Assembly: GCA_947495555.1 (NCBI GenBank)
Contig: CANLZI010000001.1
Coordinates: 1,526,861-1,590,860 of the forward strand
DNA length: 64,000 nt
Direction: 5' to 3'
Source of the DNA: an uncultured Erythrobacter sp.
Lineage (GTDB): Bacteria > Pseudomonadota > Alphaproteobacteria > Sphingomonadales > Sphingomonadaceae
Part shown: positions 52,428-62,540 of the stretch, piece by piece
Layout: the number at the start of each line of letters is the position of its first letter
Position numbering within the stretch: position 1 is the stretch's first letter
The notes under the pieces: model-generated
Database searches by the model: none
The model's input: only the letters and a program-made list of their open reading frames with translations
Told to the model about the DNA's origin: nothing
Made by a program: the position numbers and the translations under genes

Positions 52428-54194
52428 ATGATTAAGACCCCCTCACTCGCCGTTCCCTTCGTGGCGCTTCTTTCAGCATGCGCGACCGTCCCTCCGCCGG
52501 CATCTATTGCGCAGGAACCTGTGCCAGAGGTTTTCGCCCCAGTGACTGTCCGGATTATCGGAATAAACGATTTTCACGGCAATATCGAACCACCAAGCCG
52601 TGCCTTCACGGTGCGAGGAAGCGGCGATGATGCGGTGCGCGCGCCAGCAGGTGGCGGCGCCTATTTGGCCAGCGCAATCGCAGCAACCAAAGCCAAGAAC
52701 GAACACAGTATGGTGATCAGCGCTGGCGATATGATCGGCGGCAGTCCGATTGCCTCTTCCCTGTTTCTGGACGAGCCAACCATCGGCGTGATGAATCGGA
52801 TCGGCATTGATTTCAATGCGGTTGGCAATCACGAATTTGATCGCGGCGCCGGAGAATTGCAGCGCATCCAGAAGGGCGGCTGCGAACAGAACACCCAGCG
52901 CGAGCCATGTCAGGTTGAACAATATTCAGGGGCAGATTTTCAGTTTCTGGCCGCCAATGTCACTTCGCAAGACGGGCAAACGATCTTCCCGGCCTATGGC
53001 ATAAAGCGCTTCGGCAGCGGTGCCTCTGAAGTTGCCATTGGCGTGATTGGTTTGACGTTGGAAGACACCCCTACGCTGGTGACCCCAAGCGGCGTTGAAG
53101 GCCTCACATTCGCTGAAGAATCCAGCACGATCAATGCGCTGATCCCGCGATTGAAGGCCCAAGGTGCGGATGCAATCATTGTGTCGATCCATCAGGGGCT
53201 CTTCACCGAAGTCGGCTATAATGACAGCAGCTGTGGCGGCGTATCGGGCGCGCTGCTTGAGATATTGGCCAAGCTGGACCCAAGCGTCGATCTGGTCATT
53301 TCCGGCCATACGCACAGAGCCTATATCTGCGATCATGGCGCGATTGACCCTGCGCGCAGCTTTCTGGTGACCAGCGCTGCATCGGCTGGCGCTTTGCTGA
53401 CCGATATTGCGATGACCATCGACCCCGTGAGCGGTGAAGTTGTGTCGCTAGAGGCCGACAATGTCATTGTGCAGAATGGCGGCATTGGCGAAGGTGAGCG
53501 AGCGGTTGCACCACTATCCGAACTTGCCACCTATTCACCCGACGCTGATGTAGCAGCCTATGTGGCGCGCTACACAGAAGCTGCGAGCGAATTTGCCAAT
53601 CGTGGTGTCGGGCGGATCGCACGCTCTCCCTCGCAATCTCCCAATCGCCAAGACAGTCCGGTTGGCAATCTGATCGCTGATGCCCAACTTGGCGCTACGA
53701 AGGGTGCCGGAGCACAAATTGCCTTCATGAACGCCGGAGGTGTTCGCGATGATTTGGTTCCGAGCGACGATGGAACAATCACATTTGGCCAGATCTACTC
53801 GGTGCAGCCGTTTTCAAACACGCTGATAACCAAAACATTTACCGGAGCGCAGGTGCTGGCATTGTTGGAAAAGCAAGTGGATGGCACCATTCGGGGTAGT
53901 CTGTTCGTGTCGGACGGATTCACCTATTCGGTGGATATGACGCGCGAGCCCGGAGGGCGCATTTCGGCAGCCGCGTTGAATGGCAAAGCGATTGAGCGCG
54001 ATCTGACCTACCGGGTTACGATGAACAGCTTCCTTGCGTCCGGCGGTGATGGGTTTGAGACGTTCAAGCAGGGCACTGATGCGGTTGTTGGTCCACTCGA
54101 TCTTGACGCATTGGAAGCTTGGATTTCTGCGGTTGATGTCCGGCATTTGCCAGGGATGGGACGCGTAAAATTCCTGACCCCAGCAGATCAATGA
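52428..54194 (+). CDS. UshA-like 5'-nucleotidase/metallophosphatase lipoprotein
   Basis: A 588-residue exported enzyme. Lipobox LLSAC near residue 19 predicts an outer-membrane or periplasm-facing lipoprotein. The metallophosphatase domain has GINDFHGNIEP, SAGDMIGGSP, VGNHEFDRG and VISGHTHR; the C-terminal 5'-nucleotidase domain has FMNAGGVRDDL, TITFGQIYSVQPFSN and YRVTMNSFLASGGDGF. It splits nucleotides or sugar nucleotides to recover nucleosides and phosphate. Confidence 0.94.
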   Translation: MIKTPSLAVPFVALLSACATVPPPASIAQEPVPEVFAPVTVRIIGINDFHGNIEPPSRAFTVRGSGDDAVRAPAGGGAYLASAIAATKAKNEHSMVISAGDMIGGSPIASSLFLDEPTIGVMNRIGIDFNAVGNHEFDRGAGELQRIQKGGCEQNTQREPCQVEQYSGADFQFLAANVTSQDGQTIFPAYGIKRFGSGASEVAIGVIGLTLEDTPTLVTPSGVEGLTFAEESSTINALIPRLKAQGADAIIVSIHQGLFTEVGYNDSSCGGVSGALLEILAKLDPSVDLVISGHTHRAYICDHGAIDPARSFLVTSAASAGALLTDIAMTIDPVSGEVVSLEADNVIVQNGGIGEGERAVAPLSELATYSPDADVAAYVARYTEAASEFANRGVGRIARSPSQSPNRQDSPVGNLIADAQLGATKGAGAQIAFMNAGGVRDDLVPSDDGTITFGQIYSVQPFSNTLITKTFTGAQVLALLEKQVDGTIRGSLFVSDGFTYSVDMTREPGGRISAAALNGKAIERDLTYRVTMNSFLASGGDGFETFKQGTDAVVGPLDLDALEAWISAVDVRHLPGMGRVKFLTPADQ

Positions 54195-54208
54195 CTGCCT
54201 AGACTTAA

Positions 54209-54853
54209 CTAGCTGGGGTTGCTCGCAAGCCGCAGCGTATTCACTCCGCGCGATCCCCCGCCCTCGGCTGACAGGCCGATAAAGATCGTGTCGATGATTA
54301 CAGCGAGCTTTTCCTCGGTCAGCTTGTCACCCAGGTAAATCAATGCGTCGGGCAATGTGTAGTTCGACACCATCTGGTTGATCAGCGACAACGCCTGATC
54401 AATCTCAAGACCGGCAAAATACCCGTCGGCCTGGGCCTGTGCGATAATCTCGCACAGATAATGGTCGGCCAAATCGACATAGGAACGCACCCGTTCAAAT
54501 CGGGCAGCACCCAATTCACAGATCAAAGCAAAACTGGTCGGGTCGGCCAGAAATTGAGCGCGCTGCATTTCAAAACGGCGCGCAAAAAATTCGTACATCT
54601 TGCGGTTGGTGGGAAGGTTTGAGCCCAAAACCTCCTCCATGATCGCGATCTTGGGTTCGAACCACAGCTCTGCCACGGCATCGAACAGATCGGCCTCATC
54701 CTCGAACAATTGCTCCAACCTGCGGGCGGACAACGGCCCCTCTGCTGCCAGACGGGCGAGGGTGATTTCCTCGCCGTGCTGCTCGACCAGCTCCATCACA
54801 CGGTGAGCGGCCAGGCGGCGTTGATCAGCAATTTCTTCGGGTGCCAATAGCAT
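54209..54853 (-). CDS. TetR-family regulator
   Basis: A 214-residue TetR-like regulator. The N-terminal part has RRLAAHRVMELVEQHG, TLARLAAEGPLSARRLEQLF, a degenerate HTH where the usual Gly-x-Gly turn is EGPLS; the C-terminal helices follow. The ATG is at 54853 behind GGAGG; the TTG at 54880 is also in frame. A perfect palindrome lies upstream at 54872-54886. It probably regulates itself and the lipid gene next door. Confidence 0.8.
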   Translation of the reverse strand: MLLAPEEIADQRRLAAHRVMELVEQHGEEITLARLAAEGPLSARRLEQLFEDEADLFDAVAELWFEPKIAIMEEVLGSNLPTNRKMYEFFARRFEMQRAQFLADPTSFALICELGAARFERVRSYVDLADHYLCEIIAQAQADGYFAGLEIDQALSLINQMVSNYTLPDALIYLGDKLTEEKLAVIIDTIFIGLSAEGGGSRGVNTLRLASNPS

Positions 54854-54871
54854 GACGACGGGGCCCTCCTG

Positions 54872-54886
54872 ATACTGCAACAGTAT
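54872..54886. promoter_or_regulatory. Palindromic operator candidate before the TetR gene
   Basis: ATACTG-CAA-CAGTAT is a perfect 6-bp-arm inverted repeat with a 3-bp centre, 19 bp before the ATG at 54853. Position and symmetry fit an autoregulatory TetR operator. Confidence 0.55.
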
Positions 54887-54982
54887 TTAGGGTCGATTGG
54901 GTCCAGCTTAAACCCGTCTATGTTGAATTCTTTGCAACAGCTTGTGCGCCTAAGCCGATATTCTCTCGATAAAGTCGCGCAA

Positions 54983-55642
54983 TTAGGTGTTTTTGGCGCC
55001 CGATTTAGCCACATTTCCAGCGATCTGCTCTGCAATCAGGGCTTTGGCCTGCGCCTCCAGCACCTTGTACCGCTCAAGATCAGGAATTTTGCTGCGGAAC
55101 CATTGCGCCAATTTGAGCAAGTCCTCGGCATAATTTCCGCTGGGGATCATAGGCGGGCCGAACCCAATGGTCATTGTGTCATTATCAGCAAAGGCAGGGA
55201 CGATTGGCACACCGGCGGCCTGAGCGATGTTGTAAAAGCCCGATTTCCATTTGCCGTCAGAGCTGCGGGTGCCCTCGCATGCAATCACCAGAGCGAGTTC
55301 TTCGCGCTGGGCAAAAACTTCGGCCACTTGCTCCACCGCATTGGCTTTTTTGGTACGGTCGATCGGGATGCCGCCCATGTCGAACATGAAGTTGCGCATC
55401 ATTCCCTGAAACAGAGTATGCTTGCCCATGAAATTGGGCTGCACCTGTTCCTTGTGGGTGGCACCGGCGAAGAACACAAAGTCCCAATTCGACGTGTGCG
55501 GCGCGCCAGCAATCACAAATTTTTTGATGCTCTTGGGCAGCGAGCCCTCAATCTTCCAGCCCTTCCAAGCGTAAATCCAGATGATGATCCGGCGTACGAT
55601 GCGCGATAGAATGGTCGGACTGCGAGTTTCGTTGTGCGGCAA
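54983..55642 (-). CDS. PlsC-like 1-acyl-glycerol-3-phosphate acyltransferase
   Basis: A 219-residue membrane-linked acyltransferase. The active-site HTSNWD (H-x4-D), the glycerol-phosphate loop ACEGTRS and the preceding FDMGGIPIDRTK are all there. It acylates lysophosphatidic or related lipids. The N-terminal hydrophobic helix is RRIIIWIYAWKGWKI. The gene lies on the minus strand between mccB and the tetR gene. Confidence 0.9.
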   Translation of the reverse strand: MPHNETRSPTILSRIVRRIIIWIYAWKGWKIEGSLPKSIKKFVIAGAPHTSNWDFVFFAGATHKEQVQPNFMGKHTLFQGMMRNFMFDMGGIPIDRTKKANAVEQVAEVFAQREELALVIACEGTRSSDGKWKSGFYNIAQAAGVPIVPAFADNDTMTIGFGPPMIPSGNYAEDLLKLAQWFRSKIPDLERYKVLEAQAKALIAEQIAGNVAKSGAKNT

Positions 55643-55705
55643 TGATCTCTCCCCAATGGCACTGCACTAGCAGTTACGTAACGGAAAGCGATAGGGTTTC
55701 AGCTA

Positions 55706-57313
55706 TCACATCCGGAACACACCGAAGGACGGCTTATCGGGGATCGGCGCTTCGAGGGTCGCCGCAAAGGCGAGGCCCAACACATCGCGAGTTTGTGCCG
55801 GATCGATCACCCCATCGTCCCACAGCCGCGCGGTGGCGTAATAGGGGTTACCCTCGTCCTCATATTTCTGGCGAATCGGGGCCTTGAACGCCTCGGCCTC
55901 GTCATCGGTCCATGAGTCCGCATCGCGGTGAACGGTGGCAAGAACCGATGCGGCCTGTTCGCCGCCCATCACTGAAATGCGCGCATTGGGCCAGGTGAAT
56001 AGGAAGCGCGGCGAGTAGGCTCGCCCGCACATGCCGTAATTGCCCGCACCAAAGCTGCCACCGATCACCACCGTAACCTTGGGCACCGTGGCGGTCGCCA
56101 CAGCCGTCACCAGCTTCGCGCCATGTTTGGCGATGCCTTCAGCCTCATACTTTCCGCCGACCATAAAGCCCGAGATATTCTGCAAAAACAGCAACGGAAT
56201 CCGGCGTTGTTGCGCCAGTTCGATGAAGTGCGCGCCCTTTTGCGCACTTTCGGAAAACAGCACGCCATTATTGGCCAGAATCGCCACCGGCATGCCCCAG
56301 ATATGCGCAAAGCCGCACACCAGAGTGCTGCCATAATGGGCTTTGAACTCGTGAAATTCGCTGCCATCGACCAGCCGCGCGATCACTTCCTTCACATCGT
56401 AAGGCGCACGCACATCATCGGGAATGATCGAATAAAGATCGTCGGCATCGAATTTGGGTGAACGCGGGTCTTTCAGCGCCACATCGCTCGCCGCGCCAGT
56501 GTTTTCGCCCAGATGGCTGACGATATCGCGCACGATGGTGAGCGCATGCTCGTCATTTTCAGCCAGATGATCGACCACGCCTGATTTCTTGGCATGCAGA
56601 TCGCCGCCGCCCAGATCTTCAGCTGTGATTTCCTCGCCCGTCGCGGCCTTCACCAGCGGCGGTCCGGCAAGGAAGATCGTACCCTGGTTGCGGACAATCA
56701 CCGTCTCATCCGACATGGCGGGCACATAGGCCCCGCCCGCGGTGCAGCTGCCCATGACGCAAGCGATCTGCGGAATGCCCAGCGCGGACATGTTCGCTTG
56801 GTTGAAGAAGATGCGGCCAAAGTGATCGCGGTCGGGAAAGACCTCTGCCTGATGCGGCAAATTCGCGCCGCCGCTATCGACCAGATAAATGCACGGCAGG
56901 CGGTTTTCCTGCGCGATTTCCTGCGCGCGCAGATGCTTCTTGACCGTCAGCGGATAGTACGTGCCGCCCTTTACGGTGGCGTCATTGCACACGATCATCA
57001 CCTGACGGCCAGACACGCGCCCGATCCCGCAGATCAGCGAGGCGCCGTTGATGTCACCTTCATACATGCCATTGGCGGCAAGCTGGCCGACCTCGAGGAA
57101 GGGAGAACCCGGATCGAGCAGGCGTTCCACCCGCTCGCGGGGAAGTAGTTTGCCGCGCGATACGTGTCGCTCGCGGCTACGCTCTGGCCCGCCCAGCGCA
57201 GCTTCCGCAACGGCAGAGCGCAGATCGTCGGCCAGAGTTTTGTTGTGTGCAAATCGCGCCTTCGTGTCAGGCGCTTCGCGGTCGAGCGTGGATGTGAGAA
57301 CAGGTGCGGTCAT
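55706..57313 (-). CDS. mccB: Methylcrotonoyl-CoA carboxylase carboxyltransferase subunit
   Basis: A 535-residue biotin-dependent carboxyltransferase (beta). The N-domain has [36 protein letters not shown] and the acyl-Co[17 protein letters not shown]; the C-domain has [35 protein letters not shown] and [14 protein letters not shown], characteristic of MccB. It transfers CO2 from biotin to 3-methylcrotonyl-CoA in leucine breakdown. The alpha (biotin carboxylase) subunit MccA is not next to it. Its ATG overlaps the stop of the preceding membrane gene. Confidence 0.95.
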   Translation of the reverse strand: MTAPVLTSTLDREAPDTKARFAHNKTLADDLRSAVAEAALGGPERSRERHVSRGKLLPRERVERLLDPGSPFLEVGQLAANGMYEGDINGASLICGIGRVSGRQVMIVCNDATVKGGTYYPLTVKKHLRAQEIAQENRLPCIYLVDSGGANLPHQAEVFPDRDHFGRIFFNQANMSALGIPQIACVMGSCTAGGAYVPAMSDETVIVRNQGTIFLAGPPLVKAATGEEITAEDLGGGDLHAKKSGVVDHLAENDEHALTIVRDIVSHLGENTGAASDVALKDPRSPKFDADDLYSIIPDDVRAPYDVKEVIARLVDGSEFHEFKAHYGSTLVCGFAHIWGMPVAILANNGVLFSESAQKGAHFIELAQQRRIPLLFLQNISGFMVGGKYEAEGIAKHGAKLVTAVATATVPKVTVVIGGSFGAGNYGMCGRAYSPRFLFTWPNARISVMGGEQAASVLATVHRDADSWTDDEAEAFKAPIRQKYEDEGNPYYATARLWDDGVIDPAQTRDVLGLAFAATLEAPIPDKPSFGVFRM

Positions 57314-57660
57314 AGAATTGCTCCGACGATGGCTAAAGCTCCGCCGGCCGACAATGTGGGCCAACCAGGGTGCCTCCCACGCGAACGGACAAGAATTGCA
57401 ACGCCAATCAACAACCAGACCGCGCCGATCGCAATCAACGCGCCAGAAGGCATTCCAGGCCAGGCTACAACGACCCCAAACAGTACCATGAACAAACTTG
57501 TCAGGTGCCAAGCTCCGCGCATGATCCCGCTAAGCTGTGGCCCCAGAAACTTGGTTGCACCGCTGTCCAGCAAGGGAGAGATTAAACGCTTCTCTCCGGC
57601 AATCGAATGGATGATCGCAGTCGCGAACATTGCAAGCGAGGAGAGATACAGCCAGATCAT
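57310..57660 (-). CDS. Small membrane protein in the leucine-degradation operon
   Basis: A 116-residue protein with three or four hydrophobic segments ([65 protein letters not shown]). [10 protein letters not shown] is followed by a long loop with [13 protein letters not shown]. It sits between ivd and mccB with 4-bp overlaps on both sides, so it is made together with them. No family assigned with certainty; unrelated proteins of this size recur in sphingomonads. Confidence 0.7.
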   Translation of the reverse strand: MIWLYLSSLAMFATAIIHSIAGEKRLISPLLDSGATKFLGPQLSGIMRGAWHLTSLFMVLFGVVVAWPGMPSGALIAIGAVWLLIGVAILVRSRGRHPGWPTLSAGGALAIVGAIL

Positions 57661-58823
57661 CCGGCCGCTCCGATCAACTCACGCCCGATCAGCATGCGTC
57701 TGATCTCATTGGTACCAGCGCCGATGTCGAGCAGTTTAGCATCGCGCATATAGCGTTCGACCGGCCAGTCGAGCGTATAGCCTGCGCCGCCCAATGCTTG
57801 CACGCTTTCCGCCGCCACGCGAAAGGCGTTTTCCGATGACAGCAGGATCACGCCTGCGGCATCAAACCGTGTCGTGTTGCCCGCATCGCAGGCTTTGGCC
57901 ACCGCATAGGTGTAGGCGCGCGCCGATTGCAGCGCGACATACATATCCGCCACCTTGGCTTGCATCAGCTGAAAGCTGCCGATGGGTTTGCCGAACTGTT
58001 TGCGCTCGCGAAGGTAGGGAATGACCGTATCGAGGCACGCCTGCATGATGCCCAGCTGCAATCCGGCCAGGACCACGCGCTCGTAATCCAGCCCGCTCAT
58101 CAACACGCCTACGCCGCCATTGAGCGGCCCCATGATCCGGTCTTCGGGAATGTGGCAATCATCAAACACCAGCTCTGCCGTGGGCGAGCCGCGCATGCCG
58201 ACTTTCTCGATCTTCTGACCGATGGAGAAGCCTTCATCATCCTTCTCGATCAGGAAGGCGGTGATGCCGCGCGATCCGGCATGGCCATCGGTCTTGGCAT
58301 AGACCACCAGCGTGTCTGCCTCCGGCGCATTGGTGATCCAGAATTTGGTGCCGTTGAGGACGTAACCGCCCTGAACTGCCTCGGCCTTCAGCTTCATCGA
58401 GACAACATCGGAGCCCGCGCCTGCTTCCGACATAGCGAGCGATCCGACATGTTCGCCGCTGATCAGGCCGGGCAGATATTTGGCCTTCTGCTCGTCATTG
58501 CCCCAGCGTCTGATCTGGTTGAGGCACAGGTTCGAATGCGCGCCATAGGACAGGCCGAGCGAAGCGCTGGCGCGGCTGACTTCTTCCACCGCGATCACAT
58601 GTTCCAGATAGCCCAGACCCAGCCCGCCATCGGCCTCCTCCACGGTGATGCCATGCAAGCCCAGCTCGCCCATTGGCTGCCACAACTCGCGCGGAAACCA
58701 ATCCTGGCGATCAATCTTGTCGGCCAGCGGCATGATCTGCTCATCGGCAAAACGACCCACGCTGTCGCGGATCATCTCGGCTGCTTCGCCAAGCTGGAAA
58801 TCAAAATGTGGGGTGGCGCGCAT
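57657..58823 (-). CDS. ivd: Isovaleryl-CoA dehydrogenase
   Basis: A 388-residue acyl-CoA dehydrogenase (FAD enzyme). Family landmarks: QDWFPRELWQPMGELGLHG, SLAMSEAGAGSDVVSM, KFWITNAPEAD, the catalytic base region GLDYERVVLAGLQLGIMQ with E in place for isovaleryl-CoA dehydrogenases, and QALGGAGYTLDWPVERYMRDAK (split here across two readings). It oxidises isovaleryl-CoA to 3-methylcrotonyl-CoA, the substrate of the next enzyme in the operon. Start ATG 58823. Confidence 0.93.
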   Translation of the reverse strand: MRATPHFDFQLGEAAEMIRDSVGRFADEQIMPLADKIDRQDWFPRELWQPMGELGLHGITVEEADGGLGLGYLEHVIAVEEVSRASASLGLSYGAHSNLCLNQIRRWGNDEQKAKYLPGLISGEHVGSLAMSEAGAGSDVVSMKLKAEAVQGGYVLNGTKFWITNAPEADTLVVYAKTDGHAGSRGITAFLIEKDDEGFSIGQKIEKVGMRGSPTAELVFDDCHIPEDRIMGPLNGGVGVLMSGLDYERVVLAGLQLGIMQACLDTVIPYLRERKQFGKPIGSFQLMQAKVADMYVALQSARAYTYAVAKACDAGNTTRFDAAGVILLSSENAFRVAAESVQALGGAGYTLDWPVERYMRDAKLLDIGAGTNEIRRMLIGRELIGAAG

Positions 58824-58995
58824 TGTCTCTCCAATTGGCCCTATTGTGTTGGCCGATTCCGTCTTTGCATGATCGGCTGGCTCATAACAGGACGCAGAGC
58901 AAGAGCAAACCGGTCGCGGCCGAAACCGCCCCCCAGCGATACCGCCATCCATTGGCATTTGTGCGGTTCGATTAAGCCGCTATAGCTGGTGGCAG

Positions 58996-59874
58996 ATGGC
59001 AGTTTCCTCATCCCAATCGCCCAACCACGAACAGCCACCTCTGATCCGGTTTGCCCAGGTTGAGCGCCATTACGGCAGCGTTACCGCCGTGGCAGGGGTG
59101 GATACCGCAATCGCCAAGGGCAGTTTCGTGGCGCTAGTCGGCGCGTCGGGATCGGGCAAATCAACCTTGCTCAAAATGATCAACGCCTTGGAGGTTCCCA
59201 GCCGTGGCCAAGTGGAGTTTGCCGGAGAGGATGTGACCACATTGGCTCCGCCCGCCTTGCGCCGCCGAATTGGATATGTGTTTCAGGGCATCGGCCTGTT
59301 CCCGCATATGTCGGTGGGCGAAAATATTGCCATTGGGCCGCGTTTGGGCGGCGAGAATTTGCCCGCAGCCCGAGTGGCCGAATTGCTCGAATTGGTCGAA
59401 TTGGAAGCGGAGATGGCCACCCGCATGCCGGACGAGTTATCGGGCGGGCAACGCCAACGCATTGGGGTCGCCCGAGCGCTGGCCAACGCCCCGCAATTGC
59501 TGCTGATGGATGAACCCTTTGGTGCACTCGATCCGATTACGCGCGACGCCTTGGGCAACAGTGTCCGGCATCTGCATGACCGGCTGGGCCTCACCACCAT
59601 CATGGTGACCCACGACATGGCAGAAGCCTTGCTGTTGGCCGATCGCGTGCTGGTGATGGATAGCGGCAAGGTCGTCGCGGATGAGGCTCCTCGCGCCTTA
59701 CTGAGAGGCGAAGGCGGAGGCATCGCCCAAGGGCTGGTGGCGGTTCCGCGCGAGCAGGCAGAGCGGCTTGCGGTGATGAAAGAGGCGGGCGATTCCGGTG
59801 CTGAAAACGGTGCTGAGAGACCGGCAGAGACCTCGCGAGATGCCCCGGTCCAAAACGGAGACCAAGCGAGATGA
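58996..59874 (+). CDS. OpuCA-like osmoprotectant/glycine betaine ABC transporter ATPase
   Basis: A 292-residue ATPase. Walker A GASGSGKSTLL, Q-loop VFQGIGLFPHMSVGENI, signature ELSGGQRQRIGVARAL, Walker B LLLMDEPFGALDP and the switch THDMAEALLLADRV. The C-terminal region is longer than in simple importers but lacks clear CBS repeats. It is the nucleotide-binding part of a quaternary-amine importer; the next gene overlaps its stop by 4 bp. Confidence 0.93.
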   Translation: MAVSSSQSPNHEQPPLIRFAQVERHYGSVTAVAGVDTAIAKGSFVALVGASGSGKSTLLKMINALEVPSRGQVEFAGEDVTTLAPPALRRRIGYVFQGIGLFPHMSVGENIAIGPRLGGENLPAARVAELLELVELEAEMATRMPDELSGGQRQRIGVARALANAPQLLLMDEPFGALDPITRDALGNSVRHLHDRLGLTTIMVTHDMAEALLLADRVLVMDSGKVVADEAPRALLRGEGGGIAQGLVAVPREQAERLAVMKEAGDSGAENGAERPAETSRDAPVQNGDQAR

Positions 59875-61406
59875 GTGCGTTTGAAACCGCCATCTTGGGA
59901 CTTGGACCGCAATTGGCAGCGCATGTCTTGCTGGCCGCTTCGGCCATCGCCTTGGGCATTGCTGTAGCCCTTCCAGCGGCCGTTTGGGCCAGCCGTTCGC
60001 CAAATGTTGCGCGGATCGCTTTGGGCTTTGCCAGTCTGGTGCAAACTATTCCGGCGCTGGCCTTGTTGGCTTTGTTTTTCCCGATCCTCTTGTCGCTCAG
60101 AGTGGTCTTTGGCGAAGGCCTGCCAACGCTGGGCTTCTTGCCCGCTTTGCTGGCGCTGGCGCTTTATGCCTTGCTGCCCATCCTGCGGAATGCCGTAACT
60201 GCGCAAGCCAATCTTGATCCCGGCGTGTTGGAAGCTGCTGACGGGGTAGGCATGACGAGTTGGCAGAAATTGCGCTTGGTCGAGGCGCCCTTGTCCGCGC
60301 CGTTTGTCATGGCCGGGATCCGGACGGCGTCGGTCTGGACCATTGGCGCGGCAACACTGGCGACAACCATCGGGCAACCCAGCTTGGGCGATCCCATCTT
60401 TGCCGGATTGCAGACCCAAAATTGGGCGTTGGTATTGGCTGGCTGCGTCGCCTCGGCAGGCCTTGCTCTGATTGTCGATAGCTTGCTGGGCCTGATCGAG
60501 CGCGGTTTGGCCTTGCGGAAGCCTACCCTATGGTTGGGCGGTTTTGCGGTGGTCGCATTGGGCATCGTTGCCGCCTTATGGGCGCAGTTTGGTGACCGCG
60601 ATGAAGACCGGATCATCATCGGGTCCAAACAATTTTCCGAGCAATATATCCTCGCCCAGCTGATCGGCTCTCAGCTGGAGAAATCGGGCTATAGCGTGGA
60701 ATATCGCACCGGGCTTGGCTCGGCGGTTGGTTATAGCGCGGTCAAAAGCGGCGATATCGATATTCTGGTCGATTACACCGGCACCATTTGGACCAATCAG
60801 ATGAAGCGCAGCGATAATCCGGGCCGCGCACAAATGTTGGACCAAATCACCCAGTGGCAAGACGCAAATGGCGGGCCGCATGTGGTCGGCAGGCTGGGGT
60901 TCGAAAACGCCTATGGCTTGGCCGTTCGGCAAGATTTGGCCGAGACTCGCGGGCTCAACTCGATCGAAGATCTGGTCGCCATCGCACCGCAATTGACCAT
61001 TGGCGGAGACCCTGAATTCTTCGAGCGGCCCGAATGGATCGCGGTGCGAGAGGCCTATGGCTTGCGAATGAGCGAAAAGCGCAATTTCTCGCCCACTTTC
61101 ATGTATAATGCGCTGAAATCAGGCGAGGCCGATGTAATCAGCGCCTATACCTCTGATGGGCGCATCGCGGCTGACAATCTCGTGATTTTGGATGACCCGC
61201 GCGAAGCCTTCCCCGGCTATGATGCGATTGTGTTGGCTAGCAACAGCTTTGCCAGCGATCCCGGCAAATTGCGGGCACTGGAGCCGCTGATCGAAGCGAT
61301 CGATGTGGACGCCATGCGCAAAGCCAATCTGATGGTCGATCGCGAGCAAGACAAGCAAAGCCCAACCCAGGCTGCACAGGAATTGGCGCGCATCATCGGG
61401 CTTTGA
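59871..61406 (+). CDS. Permease fused to osmoprotectant-binding domain (OpuCB-OpuCC type)
   Basis: A 511-residue fusion. Residues 1-225 are the ABC permease with the EAA-like cytosolic loop (EAADGVGMTSWQKLRLVEAP) and six membrane helices; after a further membrane helix, residues 240-511 form the OpuAC/ProX-like ligand-binding domain (IIIGSKQFSEQYILAQ, GSAVGYSAVKSGDIDILVDY, FENAYGLAVRQDL, SAYTSDGRI). Such fusions import glycine betaine, choline or carnitine; the exact ligand cannot be read. It ends the operon. Confidence 0.93.
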   Translation: MSAFETAILGLGPQLAAHVLLAASAIALGIAVALPAAVWASRSPNVARIALGFASLVQTIPALALLALFFPILLSLRVVFGEGLPTLGFLPALLALALYALLPILRNAVTAQANLDPGVLEAADGVGMTSWQKLRLVEAPLSAPFVMAGIRTASVWTIGAATLATTIGQPSLGDPIFAGLQTQNWALVLAGCVASAGLALIVDSLLGLIERGLALRKPTLWLGGFAVVALGIVAALWAQFGDRDEDRIIIGSKQFSEQYILAQLIGSQLEKSGYSVEYRTGLGSAVGYSAVKSGDIDILVDYTGTIWTNQMKRSDNPGRAQMLDQITQWQDANGGPHVVGRLGFENAYGLAVRQDLAETRGLNSIEDLVAIAPQLTIGGDPEFFERPEWIAVREAYGLRMSEKRNFSPTFMYNALKSGEADVISAYTSDGRIAADNLVILDDPREAFPGYDAIVLASNSFASDPGKLRALEPLIEAIDVDAMRKANLMVDREQDKQSPTQAAQELARIIGL

Positions 61407-61448
61407 TCCGCCGTCTATCGCCTGAAATTCCAGCGCTAGAAACCGATC

Positions 61449-62540
61449 TTAAAACCCAGCACCGTGCGGCCAGTGCGGCGCGGCCAAGGCCAGCACTTTG
61501 AACAGTTCGCCCATCTGGTCATCGGCCACCAGCCGATCGCGCTGGCGCTGGATGACGGCCGCCTGATCGGATGATCGCGCGGCCGACTTCTGGGCCAGAA
61601 TTTGTGCCCGCGCATCGATCCCCATCGCCCGCAGCCATGCCCCTTGCGTGGTCTTGCCCACAATGCGCGCACCTTGCCGCTCGGCAATGTCAGCCAAAGT
61701 TGCAAAATCGACATGCGCGGTCAGATCGGCTTCGCCCGGAGCGGCAAACACATCCACTTTCTGATGGGCCTTCAGCGCCTGCAGCGTCGATCCGGCCCGC
61801 GTACTTAGCGAGCCATAATCGATGATCAATGCCGCGCCGCCTTGTGCGACCAACCGATCCGCAATCTCGGACGCAATCGCTGCGCTGGCCGGGCTGGTTT
61901 CCACCACGCTGCCTTGCGGTGCATCGCTCCAGCCATCCGGAACAGCGGCGTCCATCGGCTTATCGCCGGATACGAAGACAAATTCATCGCCCTCCAACCC
62001 GACCATTCGCTCGCGCCAGCCGCTTTCGCTTTTGACCAATTGGCGGATCGGCAAAGCGTCGAAAAATTCATTGGCGACCAGCAGGATCGGGCCATCATCA
62101 GGCAGAGTTGAAAGATCGTGATGATGCTTGGCCTGCGGAAGAGCGCTTGATTGCGCAGCGCGCAAAGCATGCGAGCCTTCAACCAAATGCACCTGCGGCG
62201 CCAATCCATGAGCGCTGGCAACGCGTAAGGCATCCTGCGCCAGAGTGCCTCGCCCCGGCCCCAATTCGACATAATGCACCGGGTCCGGGCGACCTGCCCT
62301 GACCCACAGATCGGTCAGCCATAATCCGATCAGCTCGCCAAACATCTGGCTGATTTCAGGAGCAGTGATGAAGTCGCCGACGCTACCCAAAGGATCGCGG
62401 CCATCGTAATAGCGCGCATTGCTCTCCCCCATATATTGGGCGAGCGAAATGGGGCCATTGGCGCGGATCAGCCGCCGAAAAACATCAGCCTGGCTATCAG
62501 GCTGTCTGTCCGATTGAGCGTCCGGCACAGGCTTGCTCAC
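61449..62540 (-). CDS. MidA/NDUFAF7-like SAM-dependent methyltransferase
   Basis: A 363-residue methyltransferase, start GTG 62540 overlapping the lgt stop (GTGA). Landmarks: NGPISLAQYMGESN-x-x-YY, GDFITAPEISQMFGELIGLWL, VELGPGRGTLAQDALR (SAM loop), LLVANEFFDALPIRQLV and ALIIDYGSL. In mitochondria this protein methylates a complex I subunit; bacterial homologues (DUF185) are thought to methylate arginine in proteins. The C-terminal part has PHWPHGAGF-type end. Confidence 0.92.
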   Translation of the reverse strand: MSKPVPDAQSDRQPDSQADVFRRLIRANGPISLAQYMGESNARYYDGRDPLGSVGDFITAPEISQMFGELIGLWLTDLWVRAGRPDPVHYVELGPGRGTLAQDALRVASAHGLAPQVHLVEGSHALRAAQSSALPQAKHHHDLSTLPDDGPILLVANEFFDALPIRQLVKSESGWRERMVGLEGDEFVFVSGDKPMDAAVPDGWSDAPQGSVVETSPASAAIASEIADRLVAQGGAALIIDYGSLSTRAGSTLQALKAHQKVDVFAAPGEADLTAHVDFATLADIAERQGARIVGKTTQGAWLRAMGIDARAQILAQKSAARSSDQAAVIQRQRDRLVADDQMGELFKVLALAAPHWPHGAGF

